Positions 52,295 through 64,000 of a DNA stretch of 64,000 bases are shown piece by piece. Both the position numbers and the translations under genes were made by a program. Every line of letters starts with the position of its first letter. Position 1 is the stretch's first letter. The notes under the pieces are model-generated. The model did not search any database, was not told where the DNA came from, and saw nothing but the letters and a program-made list of their open reading frames with translations. Origin of the DNA: UBA7672 sp040398465 (GTDB taxonomy: Bacteria > Pseudomonadota > Alphaproteobacteria > Caulobacterales > Hyphomonadaceae); the NCBI GenBank assembly GCA_040398465.1, contig JBBAUA010000002.1, forward strand, positions 1-64,000, read 5' to 3'.

Positions 52295-52582
52295 ATGGCA
52301 GGACGTCGGACGGAAACAGATTACAGGAACTCGGTCGAGGACCTGGCCGGAAGAGTGGCGGGCGATATGTCGGAACTTACGGAACGTGCGAAGCGCGCCC
52401 TCGGCGGCGCACAGGAATTCGCTGGCGAATTCGCCGAAGGCGCAGCGAAGGGCGGCCGGAAGGCTGCGAAATTCGTCGTTCGCGAAGTGCGCGAGCATCC
52501 GCTGCGGACGCTGGCAATCGGCGCGGCGGTGGGGGCCGTGGTCGCGGCCGTGATCATGCTGCGAAACAGAAACGACGAGTAG
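52295..52582 (+). CDS. DUF883/ElaB-like tail-anchored protein
   Basis: A 95-residue protein. Residues 1-65 are amphipathic and charged, and a C-terminal hydrophobic stretch (about residues 70-88, TLAIGAAVGAVVAAVIML) precedes a short charged tail. This is the layout of ElaB/YqjD-type ribosome-associated inner-membrane proteins. GGAG lies 7 nt before the ATG. Family membership is based on layout and composition only. Confidence 0.7.
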   Translation: MAGRRTETDYRNSVEDLAGRVAGDMSELTERAKRALGGAQEFAGEFAEGAAKGGRKAAKFVVREVREHPLRTLAIGAAVGAVVAAVIMLRNRNDE

Positions 52583-52644
52583 GCCTTCGGCTCTCGTGTA
52601 GCGCATTGCGCCAGTTGGCAGACATGCCGGCTGGCGTTTGTGCG

Positions 52645-54276
52645 TCAGGCCGCCTCGCGTCCCACAGTCGCCAGAGCCAGCGCTTCCGCCACCTTGATGC
52701 CATCGACGGCGGCAGAGAGAATCCCGCCCGCATAGCCTGCGCCCTCGCCCGAGGGGTACAGCCCCTTCACATTCAATGACTGGAAGTCTGCCCCGCGTGT
52801 CATTCGCACGGGGCTGGATGTGCGCGTTTCAACGCCGGTCATGACGGCTTCATCCATCGAGAAGCCCTGTATCTGGCGACCGAAAGCCTGAAGCGCCTCG
52901 CGCATGGCAGTTGTCGCATATTCCGGCAGGCAGAGGTTGAGGTCGGTCGGCGTGACGCCGGGCTTGTAGGATGGGATCACCGAGCCAAGCGCTGTGGACG
53001 GCTGGTTCTTCAGGAAGTCGCCGACGAGCTGGCAGGGGGCGAACCACGATGCGCCGCCGGCGACGTAGGCCTTTTCCTCCCAGTGGCGCTGGAAGGCGAT
53101 CCCGGCCAGCGGATTGGCGCGGGCGTCTTCAGGGAAGTCTTCCGGTGTGACGCCGACAACGATGCCAGCATTGGCGTTGCGTTCGTGTCGCGAATACTGG
53201 CTCATGCCGTTGGTGACGAGGCGTCCGTCCTCGGAGGCCGCCGCCACGACCGTTCCGCCGGGACACATGCAGAAGGAGTAGACGCTGCGGCCATTGCTGG
53301 CATGGTGGGCAAGCTTGTAATCGGCGGCGCCGAGGATCGGGTGGCCGGCGCTGGGGCCGAAGCGTGCGCAGTCGATGATGGATTGCGGATGCTCGATCCG
53401 GACGCCGATCGAGAAAGGCTTCGCCTCGAAGAAGACGCCGCGCCCGTGAAGCATCTCAAACGTGTCGCGGGCGGAGTGGCCGAGAGCCATGACGAGATGG
53501 TCGGTCTCGATCGCTTCGCCGTTTGCGAGCACGACGCCGGCGACTTGTTTCTCGCCGTGGCGCTCGTGTAGGAGGATGTCGGTCACCTGATGTTCGAACC
53601 GGATCTCGCCGCCGAGCCTTTCGATCTTGCCGCGCATGTGCTCGATCATCGAGACGAGGCGGAAGGTGCCGATGTGCGGCTTGGAGACATAGAGAATCTC
53701 GTCCGGCGCGCCGGCTTCGACGAACTCGGTCAGGACCTTGCGACCGAGATGGCGCGGGTCCTTGATCTGCGAGTAGAGCTTGCCGTCGGAGAATGTGCCT
53801 GCGCCGCCTTCGCCGAACTGGGCGTTCGAGCCGGGGTTAAGTACGCCCTTGCGCCAGAACTTGAACGTATCGACGGTGCGCTCGCGGACGATCTTTCCGC
53901 GTTCGAGGATGATCGGGTTGAATCCCATTTCCGCGAGCAAAAGGCCTGCGAAGAGACCGCATGGGCCCATGCCGACGACGACAGGGCGTTTTGCGCCCGA
54001 TTGCGCCTGTAGCGGCGGGCGATAATCGAGGTCCGGCGTGGGGACGATCTGCTTGTCCCTGGAAAGACGCTTGAGGACGGAAGGCTCGTCCTTCACGTCG
54101 GCGTCGATCGTGTAGATGAGCTGGATCGCTGAGGTCTTGCGGGCGTCGTAGGCGCGCTTGAACACGGTGAATGAGACGAGGTTCTGATCGGAGACGCCAA
54201 GGCGCTTGAGGATCGCCTGTCTCAGCGCGGGCTCGGGGTGATCGAGCGGCAGCTTGAGTTCCTGGATGCGGAGCAT
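52645..54276 (-). CDS. FAD-dependent dehydrogenase, COG2509-like
   Basis: A 543-residue flavoprotein. An N-terminal segment of about 90 residues precedes the dinucleotide-binding motif VVVGMGPCGLFAGLLLAEMG (about 99-118). Further landmarks are GEGGAGTFSDGKLYSQIKD, HSARDTFEMLHGRGVFFEAKP, CMCPGGTVVAAASEDG, and SGEGAGYAGGILSAAVDGIK near the C-terminus. The pattern is that of uncharacterised FAD-dependent dehydrogenases; substrate is unknown. ATG 54276 has AAGGA upstream. It stands alone on the minus strand, 89 bp from the nitronate monooxygenase-like gene. Confidence 0.85.
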   Translation of the reverse strand: MLRIQELKLPLDHPEPALRQAILKRLGVSDQNLVSFTVFKRAYDARKTSAIQLIYTIDADVKDEPSVLKRLSRDKQIVPTPDLDYRPPLQAQSGAKRPVVVGMGPCGLFAGLLLAEMGFNPIILERGKIVRERTVDTFKFWRKGVLNPGSNAQFGEGGAGTFSDGKLYSQIKDPRHLGRKVLTEFVEAGAPDEILYVSKPHIGTFRLVSMIEHMRGKIERLGGEIRFEHQVTDILLHERHGEKQVAGVVLANGEAIETDHLVMALGHSARDTFEMLHGRGVFFEAKPFSIGVRIEHPQSIIDCARFGPSAGHPILGAADYKLAHHASNGRSVYSFCMCPGGTVVAAASEDGRLVTNGMSQYSRHERNANAGIVVGVTPEDFPEDARANPLAGIAFQRHWEEKAYVAGGASWFAPCQLVGDFLKNQPSTALGSVIPSYKPGVTPTDLNLCLPEYATTAMREALQAFGRQIQGFSMDEAVMTGVETRTSSPVRMTRGADFQSLNVKGLYPSGEGAGYAGGILSAAVDGIKVAEALALATVGREAA

Positions 54277-54365
54277 CTGCGTCGTCCTTCATGGGGGTGG
54301 CGCAACGCACACCGGACCAAGGCGCGGCATATAGGGGAGGTCGCGCCTGAGCGCAAATCCCCGGT

Positions 54366-55511
54366 TCAGCCCTCGTCCAGCAGCGCGATCAGCCGTTCGC
54401 GCGCTTCGAGAAACTCCTCTCGGAACTGCTGGACGACCTGGCCGCAGGACATCGACTGGTTCATCAGGCCGACGCCCTGGCCGACCCAGTAGGTTGCCAG
54501 CTGTTTCGCGCCTTCGTGGCCCGCCTCGGCGAGGGCGTTGACCCGCCGAAGGGCGGGCTCTGAAACGAAGCTCTGGAGCGGCATGCCAAGCGGCGAGGGG
54601 GCGTCTTCGCGTTCCCACGCATCGGTCCAGGGTGAGCGGAGCTGGCGCGATGGCTTTCCCGTGCGCGAGCGCGAGCGGACGGTATCGCGCGATGTGGCGG
54701 CAAGCATCTTCTGCTTGATGGTTTCGCTGGTCTCGGCCTCCGTCGTGGTCAGCCAGACAGAGCCGCACCATGCGCCGGCTGCGCCCATCGACATGGCGGC
54801 GGCCATCTGTGTTCCCGTTGTTATGCCGCCGGCGGCGAGGATGGGCGTTGTCGCGCCCATCGCCTGCACGGCGCGGTGCACTTCCGGGATCAGCACCATG
54901 GTGGAGACCTCGCCGCAATGGCCGCCTGCTTCGCCGCCGGCGACGACGAGGATATCGACGCCGGCCTGCACCTGCGCGACGGCATGCTCCTTGGCGCCGA
55001 CGAGGGCGGCGACAGGTACGCCGTGGCGCTTGCCCATCTCCAGCATCTCGCGCGGCGGCACGCCCAGCGCGTTTGCGATCAGGCGGATCGGAAACTGGAA
55101 CGCGACCTCGAGCGCGCTGGCGGCGCCGTCGGCGCGCATGTTGCGGGCAAATCCGACGCTGCGCTTGCGATCATCGTCCAGATTGCCGGGCTCGACGCCG
55201 TGAGACGTGAGGATCCCGCTCGCGAAATCCTTGTGCGCTTGCGGCACGGCAGCAAGAAGCGCCTCGCCGCTGAATGCTTCGGTCTTACCCTCCATGGAGT
55301 TGGGCACGATCAGGTCCACGCCGTAGGGCTTGCCGCCGCAATGCCCATCGATCCATGTGAGTTCGTCGCGCAGACGAGCTGGCGGCAGGTTGACCGCGCC
55401 GAACACGCCCATGCCGCCGGCGCGCGAGACGGCCGCAACCACATCGCGGCAGTGGCTGAAGGCGAGCAGCGGGAAGTCGATGCCGAGCATCTCGCAGATG
55501 GGCGATTTCAT
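54366..55511 (-). CDS. Nitronate monooxygenase (NPD) family flavoprotein
   Basis: A 381-residue TIM-barrel FMN protein. AGGEAGGHCGEVSTMVLIPEV carries the phosphate-binding loop and the catalytic His typical of the family, and PILAAGGITTGTQMAAAMSMGA AGAW is the second phosphate site. Family members oxidise propionate-3-nitronate or act on other substrates. GAGG precedes the ATG. It is upstream of the FAD protein on the same strand but not evidently in one operon. Note: some family members are 2-oxoreductases in fatty-acid pathways, so the true substrate is open. Confidence 0.85.
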   Translation of the reverse strand: MKSPICEMLGIDFPLLAFSHCRDVVAAVSRAGGMGVFGAVNLPPARLRDELTWIDGHCGGKPYGVDLIVPNSMEGKTEAFSGEALLAAVPQAHKDFASGILTSHGVEPGNLDDDRKRSVGFARNMRADGAASALEVAFQFPIRLIANALGVPPREMLEMGKRHGVPVAALVGAKEHAVAQVQAGVDILVVAGGEAGGHCGEVSTMVLIPEVHRAVQAMGATTPILAAGGITTGTQMAAAMSMGAAGAWCGSVWLTTTEAETSETIKQKMLAATSRDTVRSRSRTGKPSRQLRSPWTDAWEREDAPSPLGMPLQSFVSEPALRRVNALAEAGHEGAKQLATYWVGQGVGLMNQSMSCGQVVQQFREEFLEARERLIALLDEG

Positions 55512-55617
55512 CAGTTAGCCTCGCGTGAAGTTCGAGGCAAACTGGAGCCGGGGCGAGCGAACGTCAAATCGACGCCCATCTCACCTTGCGGAACGCCGGA
55601 ATAAAGCGGCCTGTCTC

Positions 55618-57093
55618 CTAGCGAGGCAGGTTGCTGACGCCCATCAGATACTCGTCGACGGACCGTGCACACTGGCGGCCCTCGCGGATCGCCCACACGA
55701 CCAGCGACTGTCCGCGCCGCATGTCGCCGCAGGCGAAGATGCGGTCGGCGCTGGTCTTGTAGTCGTCGGTGCTGGCGGCGACGTTGCCGCGCGGGTCGAG
55801 CACGGCTTTCGACTGGTCGAGCAGGCCGGGCGCGATGGGGCCGGTGAAACCCATGGCGAGCAGGACGAGGTCAGCTTTCAACTCGAATTCGGAGCCGGCG
55901 ACTTCCTGCATCTCCATGCCGCGGGCGCCCTTCACCCATTCGACGCGGGCGCAGACGAGGGCCTTCACCGTGCCGCCGTCGCCGATGGCGCGCTTGGTGA
56001 TGACCGACCAGTCGCGCTCGGCGCCTTCCTCGTGGCTTGAGGAGGTGCGCAGCTTCAGCGGCCAGTCGGGCCATGTCAGAGCCTTGTTCTCGTGAGCAGG
56101 CGGGCGGGGCATGATCTCCAGCTGCGTGACGCTGGCTGCGCCGTGGCGGTTCGATGTCCCGATGCAGTCTGATCCGGTGTCGCCGCCGCCGATGACAATG
56201 ACGTGCTTGCCTGTCGCCGTGATCGTGCCGCCGGGCGCCGCGGTGTTCTCGTCGTCGCCGGCCACGCGCTTGTTCTGCTGCGTGAGGAAATCCATCGCGT
56301 AGTGAACGCCGTCGAGTTCGCGACCGGGGACGGGCAGGTCGCGGGGCTTCTCGGCGCCGCCGGCCAGCACGATGACCTGGTAGTCGTCCAGCAGACGCTG
56401 CACCGACACGTCGATGCCGACGTGCATGCGCGGGCGGAAGATGACGCCTTCGCCCTCCATCTGGCGCATGCGTAGGTCGATGTGTTTCTTCTCCATCTTG
56501 AAGTCGGGGATACCATAGCGGAGCAGGCCGCCGATGCGGTCCGATTTTTCGAACACGGTTGGGGAATGTCCCGCTCGCGCGAGCTGTTGGGCGCATGCCA
56601 GACCGGCAGGGCCGGAGCCGACGACCGCGACGCGTTTGCCTGATCCACGCGGTGCGGACTGGGGCTTGATCCAGCCTTCATCCCAACCACGATCGATGAT
56701 CTCGCACTCGATGGTTTTGATCGAGACGGGGTTCTCGTTGATGTTCAGGACGCACGATGCTTCGCACGGGGCCGGGCAGACGCGGCCGGTGAACTCGGGG
56801 AAGTTGTTGGTGGAGTGCAGGTTCTCGAGCGCGGTTTTCCAGTGATCGCGCAGGACGAGATTGTTCCAGTCGGGGATCTGGTTGTTGACCGGGCAGCCTG
56901 GTGTGCCCGGCGCGACTGAGCCTGTGCCTTGGCAGAACGGAATGCCGCAATCCATGCAGCGCGCGGCCTGGATGCGGATCTCCGCATTGTCCATGCGCTT
57001 CAGGAATTCCGCGTAGTTCTTCTTGCGCGCCTCCGGCTTTTCGTAGGCGCGTTCTTTCTTCTCGTATTCGAGGAAGCCTGTGGGCTTGCCCAT
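55618..57093 (-). CDS. gltD: Glutamate synthase, small subunit
   Basis: A 491-residue flavoprotein that feeds NADPH electrons to the large subunit. The N-terminal iron-sulfur domain has CMDCGIPFCQ and CPAPCEASC. The FAD site is VVGSGPAGLACAQQLARAG, and the NADPH site is VIGGGDTGSDC. It begins 18 bp after gltB on the minus strand with AGGGGAGC upstream, forming the gltBD operon. The GLT small subunit is typical length. Confidence 0.96.
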   Translation of the reverse strand: MGKPTGFLEYEKKERAYEKPEARKKNYAEFLKRMDNAEIRIQAARCMDCGIPFCQGTGSVAPGTPGCPVNNQIPDWNNLVLRDHWKTALENLHSTNNFPEFTGRVCPAPCEASCVLNINENPVSIKTIECEIIDRGWDEGWIKPQSAPRGSGKRVAVVGSGPAGLACAQQLARAGHSPTVFEKSDRIGGLLRYGIPDFKMEKKHIDLRMRQMEGEGVIFRPRMHVGIDVSVQRLLDDYQVIVLAGGAEKPRDLPVPGRELDGVHYAMDFLTQQNKRVAGDDENTAAPGGTITATGKHVIVIGGGDTGSDCIGTSNRHGAASVTQLEIMPRPPAHENKALTWPDWPLKLRTSSSHEEGAERDWSVITKRAIGDGGTVKALVCARVEWVKGARGMEMQEVAGSEFELKADLVLLAMGFTGPIAPGLLDQSKAVLDPRGNVAASTDDYKTSADRIFACGDMRRGQSLVVWAIREGRQCARSVDEYLMGVSNLPR

Positions 57094-57111
57094 GATGATG
57101 CTCCCCTGACT

Positions 57112-61758
<4,647 letters not shown>

Positions 61759-62029
61759 GCGCGTTAACTCGTCTTGTCGTCGGTGAGACTGAGCGCCTAC
61801 CAGCTAGGCACAGAATTTCAATGGAATAGCCCAACCTGCGGCAAGATTTGCGGCAAGTTGGGGCTTAACTGGTTGTGCAAGCACTGCTTGTGCCTCGGGA
61901 AGCGACTTTCGACTTCCCCACCCAGGGCGGGAACGATGCCCGCCTGACCGTCCTCTGGCGCAATCACCTGCTCCAAGAAGGCCTAACCGCGAAATTTGTT
62001 TCGCAATTGGCTTTCGGCAGGTGCGGCCT
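61759..62029. other. gltB leader and intergenic region
   Basis: A 271-bp region between the gltB start and the end of the gene at 62030. It must hold the gltBD promoter. One small perfect dyad CAAGCA-C-TGCTTG lies at 61878-61890, and GGGAAG/CTTCCC (61897-61902, 61913-61918) forms a weak hairpin. No sigma-54 -24/-12 pair with proper spacing is seen. Confidence 0.4.
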
Positions 62030-62977
62030 TCAGGCGGGATAAAGCGTCGCGAGTTCCTCGGCATAGGGCGCGTAGGAATCCTTCAGCGTTGCCTGGTTCA
62101 GCAGCATGCTGGCTATGACCTTCGATCCGCCTGGCCGATAGACTGACGTCCGCGTCCAGTAGGATTCTGTCCGCCGGCTGCCGCTGAGGGCGACGATTTC
62201 GCGCTCGATCTCGTAGTCCTCGCCGACAAACAGCGGGCCATCCATCATGCGGATTTCCTGGTCTGCGAACAGGCCCACGGCCGGTCCCTTGATGGGCAGG
62301 CGATCCTCACGCGCGACGTACTGCACGAGCACGCTCACCATCTCCCAGGGGATGATGGGGCGGCCCCACGGATTGTCCTCGCCGGAGTACCAGGGCGAGG
62401 GCTCAGTGATTTTCGCGAGCTTCTGGTTCAGCGAGAATGGGTAGAGGTCGCCCATGTGCTGGTCGGCATCCATGCGGATGCGGGTGCGGGATGTGCGGTG
62501 TCCGACCTTGAGATCGCGCAGGATCACGGGTTGCTGCAAGGGCGACAGTTCGTTGAGGCGCAGGTCGAGCGCTGTTGGCGGCGCGTGGGATCCGGCGGAC
62601 GCGGTGCCGCGCAGGACTTCGGTTCCATCCTTCTTGCTGGCCCAGATCGTCGCGTGATCCTCGCCCGGCTCACGCTCGATGAAGGCGCGGACCTCCTCTC
62701 CTTCCATGACCATGTTGCGGTAGTGGGCAGAGAGGCAGCCCTCAGTGAGGAACCGCTGGCCCCAGATCGCTTCGGCCAGGGGAACAAACTGGCTGTAGTG
62801 CGTGGGCCCCTCGATTGGGCCGGCCTTGAAACCCAGTTTCTGGGCCATGGCATCGTCGTGCAGCGAGACGTGGTTGTCGTAGCTTTGCTCGAGCAGCATG
62901 TTCACCGGGGCGCGCCACGGCCCGGCCAGCACCTGGCCGATGGTTTCCAGCTTGGTGTCGAATGCGCGTGTCGCCAT
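62030..62977 (-). CDS. Uncharacterised protein, hot-dog/MaoC-like features
   Basis: A 315-residue protein. The first half contains KLGFKAGPIEGPTHYSQFVP, similar to the substrate-loop segment of MaoC-like dehydratases, and the second half repeats a comparable layout (LRDLKVGHRTSRTRIRMDAD, NPWGRPIIPWEMVSVL). This suggests two tandem hot-dog domains, as in double hot-dog hydratases, but catalytic Asp/His residues are not confidently placed. ATG 62977 has GGGAGA upstream. No function is claimed. Confidence 0.62.
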   Translation of the reverse strand: MATRAFDTKLETIGQVLAGPWRAPVNMLLEQSYDNHVSLHDDAMAQKLGFKAGPIEGPTHYSQFVPLAEAIWGQRFLTEGCLSAHYRNMVMEGEEVRAFIEREPGEDHATIWASKKDGTEVLRGTASAGSHAPPTALDLRLNELSPLQQPVILRDLKVGHRTSRTRIRMDADQHMGDLYPFSLNQKLAKITEPSPWYSGEDNPWGRPIIPWEMVSVLVQYVAREDRLPIKGPAVGLFADQEIRMMDGPLFVGEDYEIEREIVALSGSRRTESYWTRTSVYRPGGSKVIASMLLNQATLKDSYAPYAEELATLYPA

Positions 62978-63065
62978 GGCTTTTCTCCCAAGGGGATTAT
63001 CGCGCCTGCGGCGACAGTGGCGCAAGGGCGGTCGCGGCGTTACATTGGGACAAAGGAGATCAGCC

Positions 63066-63725
63066 ATGGCCATGCCGCTGCGCATCGATTTTGTTTCAGA
63101 CGTGGCGTGCCCGTGGTGCGTCGTCGGTTTGCGGTCGCTGATGAAGGCCCTGGACGCCGTGGGCGACAAGGTCGAGGCCGAGATCCATTTCCAACCGTTC
63201 GAACTGAACCCGGACATGCCGCCGCAGGGCGAGAACACGGCGCAGCATGTCGCGCGGAAATACGGCGCCAATCCTGAGCGTTCAGCGGCATCCCGCAACG
63301 CCATCCGCGAGCATGGTGAGGCGCTTGGCTTCGATTTCAACTACAGTTCGGAGAGCCGCATCTGGAACACGTTCGATGCTCACCGACTGCTTTACTGGGC
63401 GGGGATCGAGGGGCGTCAGCTTGAATTGAAGGAAGCGCTGTTTGCCGCAAACTTCACCGAGCAGAAGTCGACGAGCGATCATGACGTTCTTGTCGGCGCG
63501 GCGAAGGTTGCCGGCCTTGATGCGGCCAAGGCAAAGGAAGTCCTGGAGTCGGGCGCCTACACGAAGGAGGTCCGCGCTGAAGAAGATGTCTGGCGCAACC
63601 GTGGCATCAATGCGGTGCCCTCAGTGATCTTCAACCAGCGCTGGATGATCCAGGGCGGCCAGCCACCTCGCGTGTTCGAGCAGGCGATCCGCCAGATCAT
63701 CGATGGAAGTGCGACGGCGGCGTAG
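63066..63725 (+). CDS. DsbA/FrnE-like thioredoxin-fold oxidoreductase
   Basis: A 219-residue protein with the DsbA-family layout: FVSDVACPWCVVG carries a CPWC active site, and the C-terminal half has FNQRWMIQGGQPPRVFEQAI. Cytosolic FrnE-like members act in polyketide biosynthesis or oxidative-stress defence. AGGAG lies 7 nt before the ATG, and no signal peptide is visible, so it is likely cytoplasmic. Confidence 0.88.
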   Translation: MAMPLRIDFVSDVACPWCVVGLRSLMKALDAVGDKVEAEIHFQPFELNPDMPPQGENTAQHVARKYGANPERSAASRNAIREHGEALGFDFNYSSESRIWNTFDAHRLLYWAGIEGRQLELKEALFAANFTEQKSTSDHDVLVGAAKVAGLDAAKAKEVLESGAYTKEVRAEEDVWRNRGINAVPSVIFNQRWMIQGGQPPRVFEQAIRQIIDGSATAA

Positions 63726-63728
63726 CGG

Positions 63729-64000
63729 TCAGCCCAGCACGATGGCGCGCTGGTGAAGCGCCTCCAGCGCCGCTTCGGGTGACGAGGTGTCAGCCATGAG
63801 CTGCCGGAAGCTTTCAGGCAGGAATCCGCCGTCGATCATGTGATCGACAAGCGTGAAGTAGGGACGCCAGTAGTTGTTCTCCGACAGGAAGGCCATCGGC
63901 TTGCTGTGCAGCGACAGCTTGGCCCAGCTGAGTGTTTCGACGGCTTCTTCCAGCGTGCCGATGCCGCCGGGCAGCACGATGAGGCCATCGGCCTCGTCGA
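63729..64000 (-). CDS. LOG-family protein (cytokinin riboside 5'-monophosphate phosphoribohydrolase-like), cut by window end
   Basis: The C-terminal part of a Rossmann-like protein. The motif PGGIGTLEEAVETLSWAKLS matches the PGGxGTxxE catalytic region of the LOG/TIGR00730 family; upstream codons visible to 64000 encode DEADGLIVL, typical of the strand before it. The start lies beyond the window. Its stop is 3 bp from the end of the DsbA-like gene on the opposite strand. Confidence 0.85.
   Translation of the reverse strand, partial: DEADGLIVLPGGIGTLEEAVETLSWAKLSLHSKPMAFLSENNYWRPYFTLVDHMIDGGFLPESFRQLMADTSSPEAALEALHQRAIVLG

Noticed and set aside
61759..62029. Sigma-54 promoter for gltBD
   Set aside because: Partial GGCAC and TTGC words exist but not at the required -24/-12 spacing.

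Overview
This window is GC-rich chromosomal DNA of an alphaproteobacterium, most likely Caulobacterales/Hyphomonadaceae. The evidence is the order tig-clpP-clpX-lon, a CtrA-like octamer, the three-subunit molybdenum hydroxylase, the SRPBCC/ArsR pair and the protein sequences themselves. The exact genus cannot be read from the sequence. I see no insertion sequence, prophage or CRISPR array.

Layout. (1) 1-12.6 kb: the 3' end of a tRNA-Lys, then a surface-polysaccharide locus with a full Wzx/Wzy-type machinery. It holds an initiating sugar-phosphate transferase, four further glycosyltransferases, a flippase, a polymerase/ligase-like membrane protein, a Wza-like export lipoprotein, a one-piece Wzz/BY-kinase, and an exported probable beta-helix protein. 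The genes lie in divergent and convergent blocks; two intergenic regions carry candidate regulatory sites. (2) 12.6-19.8 kb: three exported metallopeptidases of different families (M14, M28, M61) and an MHS-type transporter with a large periplasmic insertion, a plausible peptide-scavenging set. (3) 19.8-24 kb: metG, an unknown gene, a TylF-like methyltransferase, a small OmpA-like protein, tRNA-Thr. (4) 23.9-36.3 kb: the alpha-2-macroglobulin/PbpC pair, a patatin lipoprotein, pgi, a lipoprotein cytochrome c, a DOMON-like protein and a NamZ-like (DUF1343) protein. (5) 36.4-40.3 kb: a FAD/FeS/Mo hydroxylase operon ending in a MoaD-like gene. (6) 40.3-41.6 kb: a repeat-bearing gene-free stretch, tRNA-Leu and a VOC-family gene. 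(7) 41.8-49.6 kb: trigger factor, ClpP, ClpX, Lon, then glutamyl-tRNA synthetase. (8) 49.6-57 kb: an unusual redoxin/2-oxoglutarate dioxygenase fusion, an ArsR gene with an apparent frameshift beside an AHSA1-like gene, small conserved proteins, and two flavin enzymes. (9) 55.6-64 kb: gltD and gltB (glutamate synthase), a hot-dog-like unknown, a DsbA/FrnE-like protein, and a LOG-family gene cut by the window end.

How it works together. The most coherent systems are polysaccharide synthesis/export (region 1), cytosolic protein quality control (region 7), glutamate synthesis (region 9) and a molybdoenzyme operon (region 5). No segment stands out as a clearly new defence or mobile system. The items most worth a second look are the redoxin-dioxygenase fusion without an evident peroxidatic cysteine, the beta-helix protein embedded in the polysaccharide locus, the inverted repeats between the kinase and polymerase genes, the MHS transporter insertion, the ArsR frameshift, and a strand-composition switch near 19.8 kb. 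Coordinates of starts were adjusted where a ribosome-binding site or signal peptide decided the matter.
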